DNA of 64,000 bases from Liolophura sinensis (Eukaryota; Mollusca; Polyplacophora; Chitonida; Chitonidae), in the NCBI RefSeq assembly GCF_032854445.1, contig NC_088295.1, forward strand, positions 93,549,805-93,613,804, given 5' to 3'. Within the stretch, counting starts at the first letter, position 1. Every line of letters begins with the position of its first letter. A program made the position numbers and the translations under genes. The notes beneath the pieces are model-generated. The model saw only the letters and a program-made list of their open reading frames with translations. It was not told the origin of the DNA and made no database searches. Positions 1-12,200 of this stretch are shown piece by piece.

Positions 1-99
1 CAGGGAGGTAACCACAACGCCCTGTTTATAAAACGCTGAGGGAAAATATTTGTGTCACATGTTACGGCTGTTTTCAGTTGTTGTATTTTACCTTGTCAG

Positions 100-259
100 G
101 TTGGTGGGAGAGTGTCGGTGAACTACACGAAGGGTACAGACGAGACGACTTTGAATGTACGCTTCCTAAAGGCACAGGTGTCGGATGAAGGCACCTATGT
201 GTGCTCGGTGGCAAACATGCTGGGAGCCGTTAAACAAGCTTTTGACCTTCATGTAGAGA
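100..259 (+). CDS. Exon 1: Ig0, B half (domain cut by window start)
   Basis: 160 nt, phase 0 in, phase 1 out. Acceptor ttgtcag ends at 99 and donor gtaagt starts at 260. Codes a GGRVSV start, the F-strand motif DEGTYVC, and the G-strand end FDLHVES. The GGR start matches Ig15-Ig20 rather than Ig1-Ig14, so a GGRY-type block probably lies upstream. The A half is outside the window. Confidence 0.88.
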
Positions 260-3200
260 GTAAGTGTCTTCAACCTGAATCTGACGAGTTTCTTCCATCC
301 GGATTTGGCATGGTCCAGTGCGGTTTCTTCATGTTTCAATGAGTCCTCATGTTTTTGGTTGCTTGTACAGATACCCTGTTTACCACACGAGAAATCCCGA
401 TGTGCTTATCGGTGAGGTTTGCGTTGTGATCAATGCTCATGTTTGTGGTTGCTTGTACAGATACCCTGTTTACCACACGAGAAATCCTGATGTGCTTATC
501 CGTGAGGTTTACGTTGTGATCAATGCTCATGTTTGTGGTTGCTTGTACAGATACCCTGTTTACCACACGAGAAATCCTGATGTGCTTATCGGTGAGGTTT
601 ACGTTGTGATCAATGCTCATGTTTGTGGTTGCTTGTACAGATACCCTGTTTACCACACGAGAAATCCTGATGTACATATCCGTGAGGTTTACGTTGTGAT
701 CATTGCTCATGTTTGTGGTTGCTTGTACAGATACCCTGTTTACCACACGAGAAATCCCGATGTGCTTATCGGTGAGGTTTTGGGTTGTGATCAATGCTCA
801 TGCTTGCGGTTGTTTATATAGATACTCTGCCCACGAGACGAGAAATCCCTCACATCAGCCGGATCCACATCAACAAGACCGAAGACGGAGACGTCATGGT
901 CGTGTGTTTGGCCAGTGGGCTGCCTCGACCTCTCATGGACTGGCTAAGGCCCAATCAGGATGGCGTTCCAAAGTCTATGGAGGTAAGGCCACAACGTGTC
1001 GTGTGCTTGTATCAGGAATGCTGGGACAGTCACAGGCTACAAGGTATAAGAACACAACGTGCTGTGTGCTTGTATTGGGAATACCGAGACAAAGCCACAG
1101 CGTGCCGTGTGCTTGTATCAGGAATGCCGGAACAAGGACACAGCATGTTGTGCGCTTGTATAAGAAATTGTATTAGGAATGCTGGGACAAAGTCACACCG
1201 TGCTGTGTTCTTGTATCAGGAATGTCGGGACAAAGTCACAACGGTCTGTGTGCTTGTATCAGAAATGCCGGGACAAAGTCACAGTGCTGTGTGTTTGTAT
1301 CGGGAATGCTGGGACAAAGTCACAACGGTCTGTGTGTTTGTATCGGGAATGCTGGGACAATGTCACAGCGTGCTGTGTGTTTTATCGGGAATGCCGGCAC
1401 AAAGTCACAACGTGCTGTGTGTTTATATCGGGAATACCGGGACAAAACCACAGCGTGCTGTATGTTTGTATCGGGAATACCGGGACAAAGCCATACATGC
1501 TGTGTGTTTGTATCAGAAATGCCGGGACAAAGTCACAGTGCTGTGTGTTTGTATCGGGAATGCTGGGACAAAGTCACAACGGTCTGTGTGTTTGTATCGG
1601 GAATACCGGGACAAAGTCACAGTGCTGTGTGTTTGTATCGGGAATGCTGGGACAAAGCCACAGCGTGCTGTGTGTTTGTATCAGGAATACCGGGTCAAAG
1701 CCACAGCGTGCTGTGTGTTTGTATCGGGAATACCGGGACAAAGTCACAACGGTCTGTGTGTTTGTATCGGGAATACCGGGACAAAGTCACAGCGTGCTGT
1801 GTGTTTATATCGGGAATACCGGGACAAAGTCACAGCGTGCTGTGTGTTTGTATCAGGAATACCGGGACAAAGCCATACATGCTGTGTGTTTGTATTGGGA
1901 ATGCCGGGACAAAGCCACAGCGTGCTGTGTGTTTGTATCAGGAAAAAACCATATCAGACGATTACATCACTTGAGCTCTCGCATGCTGTATTCTTTTGGG
2001 AACGCGGTGGTTTGATGAACGCATACGATTGAACTCTTCCAGAAGTGTTCTGCTGGACTAGGGTGATCTAATACGGATGTATATCCGGAACTATTAGAGA
2101 TACGAGACTGTATTCTCTGCTTCGACGTGTTTAACTCGAGAATCAATCATCTGGTCACATCTGACGACTTATGACCTTTGACCGCTTTCCACGTGCATGT
2201 TCAGATTATTATTCAGGGCTTTCACTTAATTTTCTGTTCTTTGTGACTTCAGATAAAGAACTATCACGTGGTAGAAATTGACCAAGTAAACAACACCAAG
2301 ACCTTCACCCTTATCATCCAACAGCCAACTGCATTGGATCGTGGAGATTATTATTGCTCGGCTCGTAATTTAGCCGGTCGTGTCATTCAGAAGTTCACAG
2401 TCGGTTCAGAAGGTGAGTGGCATAAGATTATAAGTTTATTAAGTAATACTTTGTAACTGTACATTCACATCTATACACCATTTGTTCACATCCGTAGGCA
2501 AGCCATCTACTCTCGCCCACCCATCACCTGTTCGTACCCATACGCCAGTCGCCCGCACTCACGTCCATACACCATCTGTTTGCATGCAGACACCATACGC
2601 CTAACCTCACTTCCATACACCATCTGTTTGCACCAATTGGCCAGTCGTCCACACTCACGCCCATACACCATCTGTTTCACTGATACGCCAGCTATCCACA
2701 CTCACGTCCATACACCATCTGTTTCACCCATACCCCAGTAATCCACACTTACGTCCATTCACCATCTCTTCACCCGCAAACACTAGAGGTTTACACTGAC
2801 GTCCATATACCATTTGTTTGCACCCATGTGTCAGTCCTCCACACTCACGTCTATGCACCATCTGTTTGCACCCATACACCATTCATCCATACTCACATCC
2901 ATACACCATCTGTTTGCACTCATACGCCAGACATCCACACTCACGTCCGTACACCATGTGTTGACATTCATACACCAAAGATCTACACTCACGTCCATTC
3001 ACCATCTGTTTGCACCCAGGCGCCAGTCATCCACGCTCACGTCCATACACCATGTGTTGACATTCATACACCAAAGATCTACACTCACGTCCATTCACCA
3101 TCTGTTTGCACCCATGCGCCAGTCATCCACGCTCACGTCCATACACCTTCTGTTTGCACTTAGACGTCATAGACCTACACTCACGCTCATACAGCATCTG

Positions 3201-6200
3201 TTTCCACACATTCGCCAGTCGCCCGCACTCACCTCCATACACCATCTGTTTGCGCCAATTCGCCAGTTGTCCCCACGCTTATAGAGCATTTGTTTGCCCC
3301 CATTCGCCCGCACTCATTCCATACACCATCTGTTTGCATCTATACGCGAGTAATTCACACTCACGTCCATACACCATCTGCTCACCAATACGCCAGTCAT
3401 CCGCACTCACGTCCATACACCATCTGCTTACCCATGCACCAGTCCACCACACTCTCGTCCATACATTACCTGCGTTTACCCATACGCCAGTCGTTCGGAC
3501 TCAAGTGCATGCTCCATCTGTCACAGGCCAGTCTTCTACAGTCAAACATTTACGCCATCTGTTCACACCCATAAATTAATCGTCCACAGGCACACCCATA
3601 ATTTGCACTTCTACTCATACAACATCCGTGTACACATCCACCTGCACAGCTTGCACTTCTACTCATACAACATCCGTGTACACTCCAACCTGCACAGCTT
3701 GCACTTCTACTCATACAACATCCGTGTACACTCCAACCTGCACAGCTTGCACTTCTGTTCATACAACAGTCACATTTGCAGGTCTGCTGGTACAACATTC
3801 GTGTATACTCCTACCCCTACGCATTACATTTCTGCTCGTACAACATTCGTTTACATTTCCACCCGCACACCTTTCACCTCTGCTGATACATCATCCGTGT
3901 ACACTGCAACCTGCACACCTTGCACGTCTGCTCATACAACACTCGTGTAGACTCGAACCCTTACACCTTCAACTTCTGCTCATACAACATTCGTGTGCAC
4001 TCCCATCCGCACACCTTGCACTTTTGCTGATACAACATGTGCGTAAAACTCCCACCCATACAGCTCGCACTTTTACTCATACAAGATTCGTGTACACTCC
4101 AACCCATACAACTTGCACTTCTGCTGATACATCATTCGTGCACATTCCCACCCATATATAATTCATTTCTGCTTATACAACATTCGTGTACACTCCCACC
4201 CACACACCTTGCATTTCTGATGATATATCATCCGTGTGCACTCCCACCCATACACAATTCATTTCTGCTTATACAACATTCTGCTGATATATCATTCGTG
4301 TACACTCCCACCCATACACAATTCATTTCTGCTTAAACAACATTCGTGCACACTTCCACCCGCACACCTTGCACTTCTGCTGATACATCATCCGTGTACA
4401 CTTCAACCTGCACACCTTGCACTTCTGCTTATACAACATTCGTATACACTCCAATCTGCACACCTTGCGCTTTTACTCATACAACATTCGTGTACACTCC
4501 AAACTGCACACCTTGCACTTCTACAACATTCGTGTGCACTCCAACCTGCACAGCTTGCACTTCTACTCCTGCAACATTCGTGTACAGTCGAGCATTCACA
4601 CCTTGCCCTTCTACTCCTGCATTATTCCTGTACACTCCAAACTGCACACCTTGCACTTCTACAACATTCGTGTACACTCCAACCTGCACAGCTTGCACTT
4701 CTACTCCTACAACATTCGTGTACACTCAAAACTGCACGCCTTACACTTCTGCTTGTAGATCATTCGTGTGCACTCCAACCCTCATTCCTTTCATATCTGC
4801 TCATATAAAGCAGGCTGAGGAAAACCCATGACCATCCGCAGACAATGCAACTAACGTTCGCGCATACAAAAATGGCACTATCCTGCGGCATAGAACCATG
4901 CGACTATCCCGTGTGCACATAGAAATGTAGTAAACCTGCGTACATATTGCAATGCGACCAACCTGCGTGGATGTATAACAATCCAACTAACTTGGGTGCA
5001 TATAACAATCCGACTAACCTGTGTATATATAACAATGCGACTAACCCACGTGCAGATAAAAATGCGACTGACCCTGCGTGCATATAGCAATGTGACCAAC
5101 CTGCGTGCGTATATAACAATGCGACTAACCTGCGTGCGTATATAACAACGCAACTAACCTGGATGCATATAACAATGCGACTCATACGAGTGCATATAAC
5201 AGCGCGACTAACCTGCGTTAATATAACAATGTGACCGACCTGCGTGAATATAACAACGTGACTAACCTGCGTGTATATAACAATGGCATTAACCCGCGGG
5301 CATATAACAATGTGAGTAACCTGTGTGGCTATATCAGTGTGGCTAACCTGCGTGAATATAACAATGTGGCTAACCTGAGTGCATATAACAATGTGGCTAA
5401 CCTGAGTGCATATAACAATGCGACTTGTTCGTATTCTGCAGACATTCCTAAGGAGAATCTCCGTCAGCCGCAGATTGTCCACGTACACATGAACATGACG
5501 GGTGATGAGGCCGCGGACATGATGCTGACGTGTCTGGTGACGGGCACGCCACCACCTCTGCTGTCATGGTGGAGAAGCTACGGACCCGGAGAATTCAAGA
5601 GGATTTGGGTAGGACATACAGTCTCAGGCATCCCTGTGCATCTTGACCAGGGTACCGGCAAATATGTCATATAACGTGGGCTTAATATATAGCAACCATT
5701 CTTCTTTTTGTGTACGGTACTTCAGATGAAAACAAACTGACTCTCTGAAAAATGGTATGGTTTATCGGCAGATAGTAAAAGATCGCCTAGTATATCACGT
5801 CTGGCTGGGATGGTCGTCAAAACAAATTTCAACGTTGGTCAACAAGATATATCTCTAGCATTCAATGCACTTGATCGTTTACTACATAAAAACACTCTTA
5901 TATTGTGGGTTCATTGTTTATTTATCTCTCCAAAGACCATTGACTTGACAGTCTGCTTGACAATTTTTCACCCAACAATCTGATACCAGATTCCCAGGGT
6001 AGCTTATGGTAAAGGGTCTGTTATGGTAAGGCGGAGAATCGGCCCTCAGGGCAAGAAACTGTGAGCCCCAAGAAGCCAAACAGAAGTTCTGCTATCCGAG
6101 CAACATTCGACACACGTCTATAAAACTCCAAGCATACGTTGAAGCGAGTGTTCGTAATATATGTCATGAAATAAAATTTTAAACTTGCTAAAAGAGGATA

Positions 6201-9200
6201 AAACTAATCACATTGTAAAGTTTATATTTTACATGTTAAGACGACTGTTGAACCAAAATGAAACTTTGAGAGTGCAGAGAAATACAAACTTGAAATTTTA
6301 AGTGACGTCGATTAACGTCGATTTTCATACAGTATTTTAATACACAGTCTCGTTTGAACTAGATATTGGCGTTTTTGATCGGGTGTGCACTTCTGGCATA
6401 TTATTGCTTCTAGTCTATGGCCGTATGAGTTTAGGGGTTTCCACCTAGTTTTTATACTGAGAATTGTGCTGGGATTTTCAAATTTGTACTGTCTTAACGT
6501 ACATCTTTGGAACTGATTCTCCGCATTACCGTACCAGGTCTTTCACAAGCCATTTGTCCTTACCCGGTCCTTTTCTTGTCGAGAACGGTACAGATGTTGT
6601 CTGTTGTATCCAAGGGTTTCATTCACACTTACATGATCCTAGTCCTTGCGTCTGCATGATACTCGATTTCGATTGTTTTTATACGCCCGTGATGAAGATG
6701 TTGTATTATTTAAGTGCCAGTAGTTTCACAGGATTTGGTGGTGGGTTTTTTTGCGCTTGGGGGCTCCAATGAGGTCGACGGAGCGACAGATATATTTACA
6801 TACTTTGTTATAGCCGAGCCCGCGATACCAGATGGACGGGTCGGACACTACTGACGGGTCCGTGCTAACACTTGTCATCCCTAAGGCGACCCCAGAGGAC
6901 GATGGGTTGTATCGGTGCTCGGCCGTGAGCGTTGCCGGATCAGCCGGCCAGGTGTCTAGGGTACAACTGCCAGGTAAATACATCATTAATATAGAAGATA
7001 CTGTGGCTGCTGTACTAGGTGATGGCAAGAGTAGGTCACTGTAGTAGGTGATACTAACAGTAGCTCGTTGTAGTAGGCGATGCTACGAGTAGCAAGAGTA
7101 GTAGAATAGCTCGCTGTTTGAGGCGCAGCCTTTGCATTCTGTAACAAGAGGGTCTAATTAGCTTTCCGTCCTCTGTAATACATGTCGCTGTATAGGTATG
7201 TTTTCCTGTCTCTCCGAAACGTCTCTCGTCTATTTTGCTTTTCCTAAGTCATATCCGTAATTAACAGGCGGGCCCCCAGAGAACTTACGGTCCCCGAGCA
7301 TTGAGCAAGTCCACATGAACAGGACGAGTGGGCCGGGAGAGCACCTGATGGTTACCTGTGTGGCTGAGGGAAACCCCGCCCCCGAGATGAGATGGATGAG
7401 GGAAGAGGAGGATGGTACCTTCAGAAATGTCGGGGTAAACTTAAGTTCCGCGATTTTATACAGGGCTCCTCCCCAATACTGACTGATGTATTGGGAATAC
7501 CAAGATATAATAGCTTCATACCCAAAACAACATGTTTGAGTGCAATATCCCAATCCACACTGTCCGCTCAAATAGAATCTAATGTTCGTTTACTCTAAGT
7601 AGTACGAACTGGCCTACGAATGTTTTTTAATAAGTTCATAATATGTTTCTTTTCTGGCTAAAACATTTAATTCGAAAACTAGTTGTACTGTCTTAAGTTC
7701 TTGTGAAGAAGTTGACATTCTGACTGCCATTTGGTTAATGGTACAAAGCGAGTGAAATCAAACACTTGATTGGTGAATAACACGTGTCCAAGAGATTTTT
7801 TTCAATTTGGTTGTAGTTTGGTTGGTTGCTTTTGCAAGGCATTGGATGTGTTGTTGTTGTTGGCAGGCTCATGCTGAGGACGTGACTATAGAGGATTACA
7901 AAGGCGAGGAGAAATCCGTTCTGACCCTAGTCGTGGAGAATGCAACGCCCAAGGACTGGGATGGCATGTACAGGTGTCATGCTGTGAATTACGCCGGAAA
8001 AACACACCAAGACTTCAAGCTGGGTGTTCAAGGTAATGTCCACATTGCATCCAAATCAGTGATCCCAGGAATGTCCATAGCATATTGCATTCAGACCAGC
8101 GATCCCAGGAATGTCCATAGCATACTGCATTCAAATCAGTAATCCGGTGAATGACGATATAAATACAGGGATAAAGCCCACACTGCTTTCACACCAGTAA
8201 TTCGATTTTTGGTAGCGCAGGTAACGCCCCCACTGGATTCACACCACTAATTCGATTATTGGTAGCGCAAGCAATGTCCTCACTGGATTCACACCAGTAA
8301 TTCGATTATTGGTAGCGCAAGTAGTGTCCTCACTGGATTCACACCAGTAATTCGATTATTGGTAGCGCAAGTAATGTCCTCACTGGATTCACACCAGTAA
8401 TTCGATTAGTGGTAGCGCAGGTAATGTCCTCACTGGATTCACACCAGTAATTCGATTATTGGTAGCGCAGGTAATGTCCTCACTGGATTCACACCAGTAA
8501 TTCGATTAGTGGCAGCGCAGGTAATGTCCTCACAGGATTCAAAGAAGTGACCCAATCTGTTAAATGAATGAACCCCAGGCAATGTTTTCACTGCAATCAC
8601 AACAGTAATTCGATTAGTGGTAGCGCAGGTAATGCCCTCACTGGATTCACACCAGGAATTCGATTATTGGTAGCGCAAGTAATGTCCTCACTGGATTCAC
8701 ACCAGTAATACGATTATTCTTAGGGCAGGTAATGTCCTCACTGGATTCACACCAGTAATTCGATTATTGGTAGCGCAGGTAATGTCCTCACTGGATTCAC
8801 ACCAGTAATTCGATTATTGGTAGCGCAGGTAATGTCCTCACTGGATTCAGACCAGTAATTCGATTAGTGGCAGCGCAGGTAATGTCCTTACAGGATTCAA
8901 AGAAGTGACCCAATCTGTTAAATGAATGAACCCCAGGCAATGTTTTCACTGCATTCACAACAGTAATTCGATTAGTGGTAGCGCAGGTAATGTCCTCACT
9001 GGATTCACACCAGTAATTCGATTATTGGTAGCGCAGGTAATGTCCTCACAGGATTCACACCAGTAATTCGATTATTGGTAGCGCAGGTAATGTCCTCACT
9101 GGATTCACACCAGTAATTCGATTATTGGTAGCGCAGGTAATGTCCTCACAGGATTCACACCAGTAATTCGATTAGTGGTAGCGCAGGTAATGTCCTCACT

Positions 9201-12200
9201 GGATTCACACCAGTAATTCGATTATTGGTAGCGCAGGTAATGTCCTCACAGGATTCACACCACTAATTCGATTATTGGTAGCGCAGGTAATGTCCTCACT
9301 GGATTCACACCAGTAATTCGATTAGTGGCAGCGCAGGTAATGTCCTTACAGGATTCAAAGAAGTGACCCAATCTGTTAAATGAATGAACCCCAGGCAATG
9401 TTTTCACTGCATTCACAACAGTAATTCGATTAGTGGTAGCGCAGGTAATGCCCTCACTGGATTCACACCAGGAATTCGATTATTGGTAGCGCAGGTAATG
9501 TCCTCACTGGATTCACACCAGTAATACGATTATTGGTAGCGCAGGTAATGTCCTCACTGGATTCACACCAGTAATACGATTATTGGTAGCGCAGGTAATG
9601 TCCTCACTGGATTCACGCCAGTAATACGATTATTGGTAGCGCAGGTAATGTCCTCGCTGGATTCACACAAGTAATTAGATTAGTGGCAGTGCAGGTAATG
9701 TCCTCACTGGAATCACACCAGTAAATCAAATAGTGCCAGCGCAGGAAATGTCCTCACAGGATTCAAAGAAGTGACGCAATCGGTTGAATGAATCAATCCC
9801 AGGTAATGTTTTCACTGCATTCACTACAGTAATTTAATTAGTGCTAGCGCAGGTAATGTCCTCACTGGATTCACACCAGTAATTCGATTATTGGTAGCGC
9901 AGGTAATGTCCTCACTGGATTCACAACAGTAATTCGATTAGTGGCACCACAGGTAATGTCATCACTGGATTCAGACCAGTAATTCGATTATTAGTAGCGC
10001 AGGTAATGTCCTCACTGGATTCACACCAGTAATTCGATTATTGGTAGCACAAGTAATGTCCTCACTGCATTCAGACCAGCCCGAGGATAATGTCCACATT
10101 GCATTCAGACCAATGATGCAATCAGTGGCAGCCCGGGTAATGTCCACTCTGAATTCAGCCCAGTAATCATATGAAGGGAAGGTTAAGCCACCAAATAATG
10201 TCCACACTTAATTTAGACCAGTGATCCGCTCAGTGGCAGCCCACCTAATGTCCTCACTGTAATCAGACCAGTGATCCGATCAGTGGCTGCCTGGGTAATG
10301 TCTCGACTGGTATTTAGACCAGTGATCCCATAAATGACTAGATAAGTACAGGGTAATGTCCACACGGTCAGTACCGGGCAATGTCTAGACTGGCATTTAG
10401 ACCATTGATCTGAGAAATGACGCGTCAAGTACCATGTAATGTCTAGACTGGCTTTCCGACCATTGATCTGATGAATGACGGGTTAAGTACCGGGTAATGT
10501 CTAGACTGGCATTCAGACCAGTGATCTGATAAATGACTCGTTAAATACCGGATAATGTCTAGACTGGCATTCAGACCAGTGATCCGATAAATGACTGGAT
10601 ATGCACCGGGATAATGTCCGCATTGCATTTAGATCAGTGATGCGATCAGTATCAGCCCGGGTATTGTCCACTCCGCATTTAAACCAGTGATCATATGAAT
10701 TGAAGGTTAAGTAACGGTATGACGTCCACTCTGCATTGTGACGGGTGGTCCGAAGAATGGCTAGATAAGTACCGGGTAATGTCCTCACTGCATTTAGACC
10801 AGTGATCATATGAAGGGAAGGATAAGTAACGGGATAATGTCCTCACTGCAATTCAGACCTGTGATTCGATGAGTTTAGTGGCGATAAGCTGTTTTTGTGT
10901 TCTTTCACTGCTTTAATGTTGAACTGGGGATCGTTTTACCATATTACATAAAACACGTTATTTTCAATTTCTAGCAAAGAGTGTGTGTAAAATAGATTGT
11001 GTCACTATGTGGTATTACTCTATCACGTGAACTCTTAACTCTGCTCTAGTCTCACAGCCTGCTGACCTCATCCCCCCTTTCATTGACCGAGTTCACGTGA
11101 ACAGCACCGGGCCTCTTCAGGATGACGTCATGATAACTTGTCGAGCTCGCGGAGTTCCCCCGCCTCTTATGAACTTGCTACTGAAGGATGACCAAGGAGT
11201 ATATAACTTCATTAAGGTGAGTGTTGTTCTGATAGAAGCATAGTTATACCCTGTGTATGGAAAGAACCGATTAGAGATTCATTTTTATTGTAGCTAATGC
11301 TTTTTCCTGTGTACCACGGTTTTACATACATTAAAGCTGCCATTTGCTTTCCAGTACTAATGGATGATTCAAACTGTATTTTCTTTAGTCATAGATTCCT
11401 TTACAGATCGCCCTATATCAACATAAATCCTCACCCATGGAATGTGTGTTTTCTCCACAGCCTGCCAGCGAGGAGGGTGCTATAGTGCAGGAGCAGAAGG
11501 ACGCCACTGTGCTTGCACTCATCCTCACTAATCCCCCGAATGCTGGACGAGGAAGTTATCGATGCCAGGCCGCAAACATTGCCGGCGTGGTCAGAGAGGA
11601 CTTCGATTATAACACCCCAGGTACATTAAACAGACGGTACTTGTTGTGCATGTGGATGGGATATCAACAATTATCAGAGACGTTGAACATCACATGTAGA
11701 GACTATATGTTTTATTATACTGAAAAAAGTACATTGTGAAAATGAACTATGTAACCTTATGATTACGTTGTAGTTTAGATAAGGCTTGTGATAATGTGAA
11801 GTAGTCACCTTATAATTACGTTGTAGTTTAGATAAGGCTTGTGAAACTGTGAAGTAGTCACCTTATAATTACGTTGTGGTTTAGATAAGACATGTGAGAC
11901 TATGTAGTAGTCACCTTATAATTACGTTGTAGTTTAGATAAGGCTTGTGAAAATGTGAAGTAGTCACCTTATAATTACGTTGTAGTTTAGATAAGGCTTG
12001 TGAAAATGTGAAGTAGTCACCTTATAATTACGTTGGTCGGTTGGCGCGCTAGTACAGCGTAATGACCCAGGAGTCTCTCACCAATGCGGTTGCTGTGAGT
12101 TCAAGTCCAGCTCATGCTGGCTTCCTCTCCGGCTGTACGTGGGAAGGTCTGCCAGCAACCTGCTGATGGTCGTGGGTTTCCCCCGGGCTCTGCCCGGTTT

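Noticed and set aside
2474-4831. Many long open frames on both strands in the 48-bp arrays (up to ~190 codons)
   Set aside because: The period is a multiple of three, so any stop-free unit stays open. The frames consist only of the repeat, lack domains, and lie inside an intron.
11050-11216. Use of the cacag at 11057 as the Ig4 acceptor
   Set aside because: It gives a TGA as the second codon in the required phase; the upstream gctctag keeps the frame.
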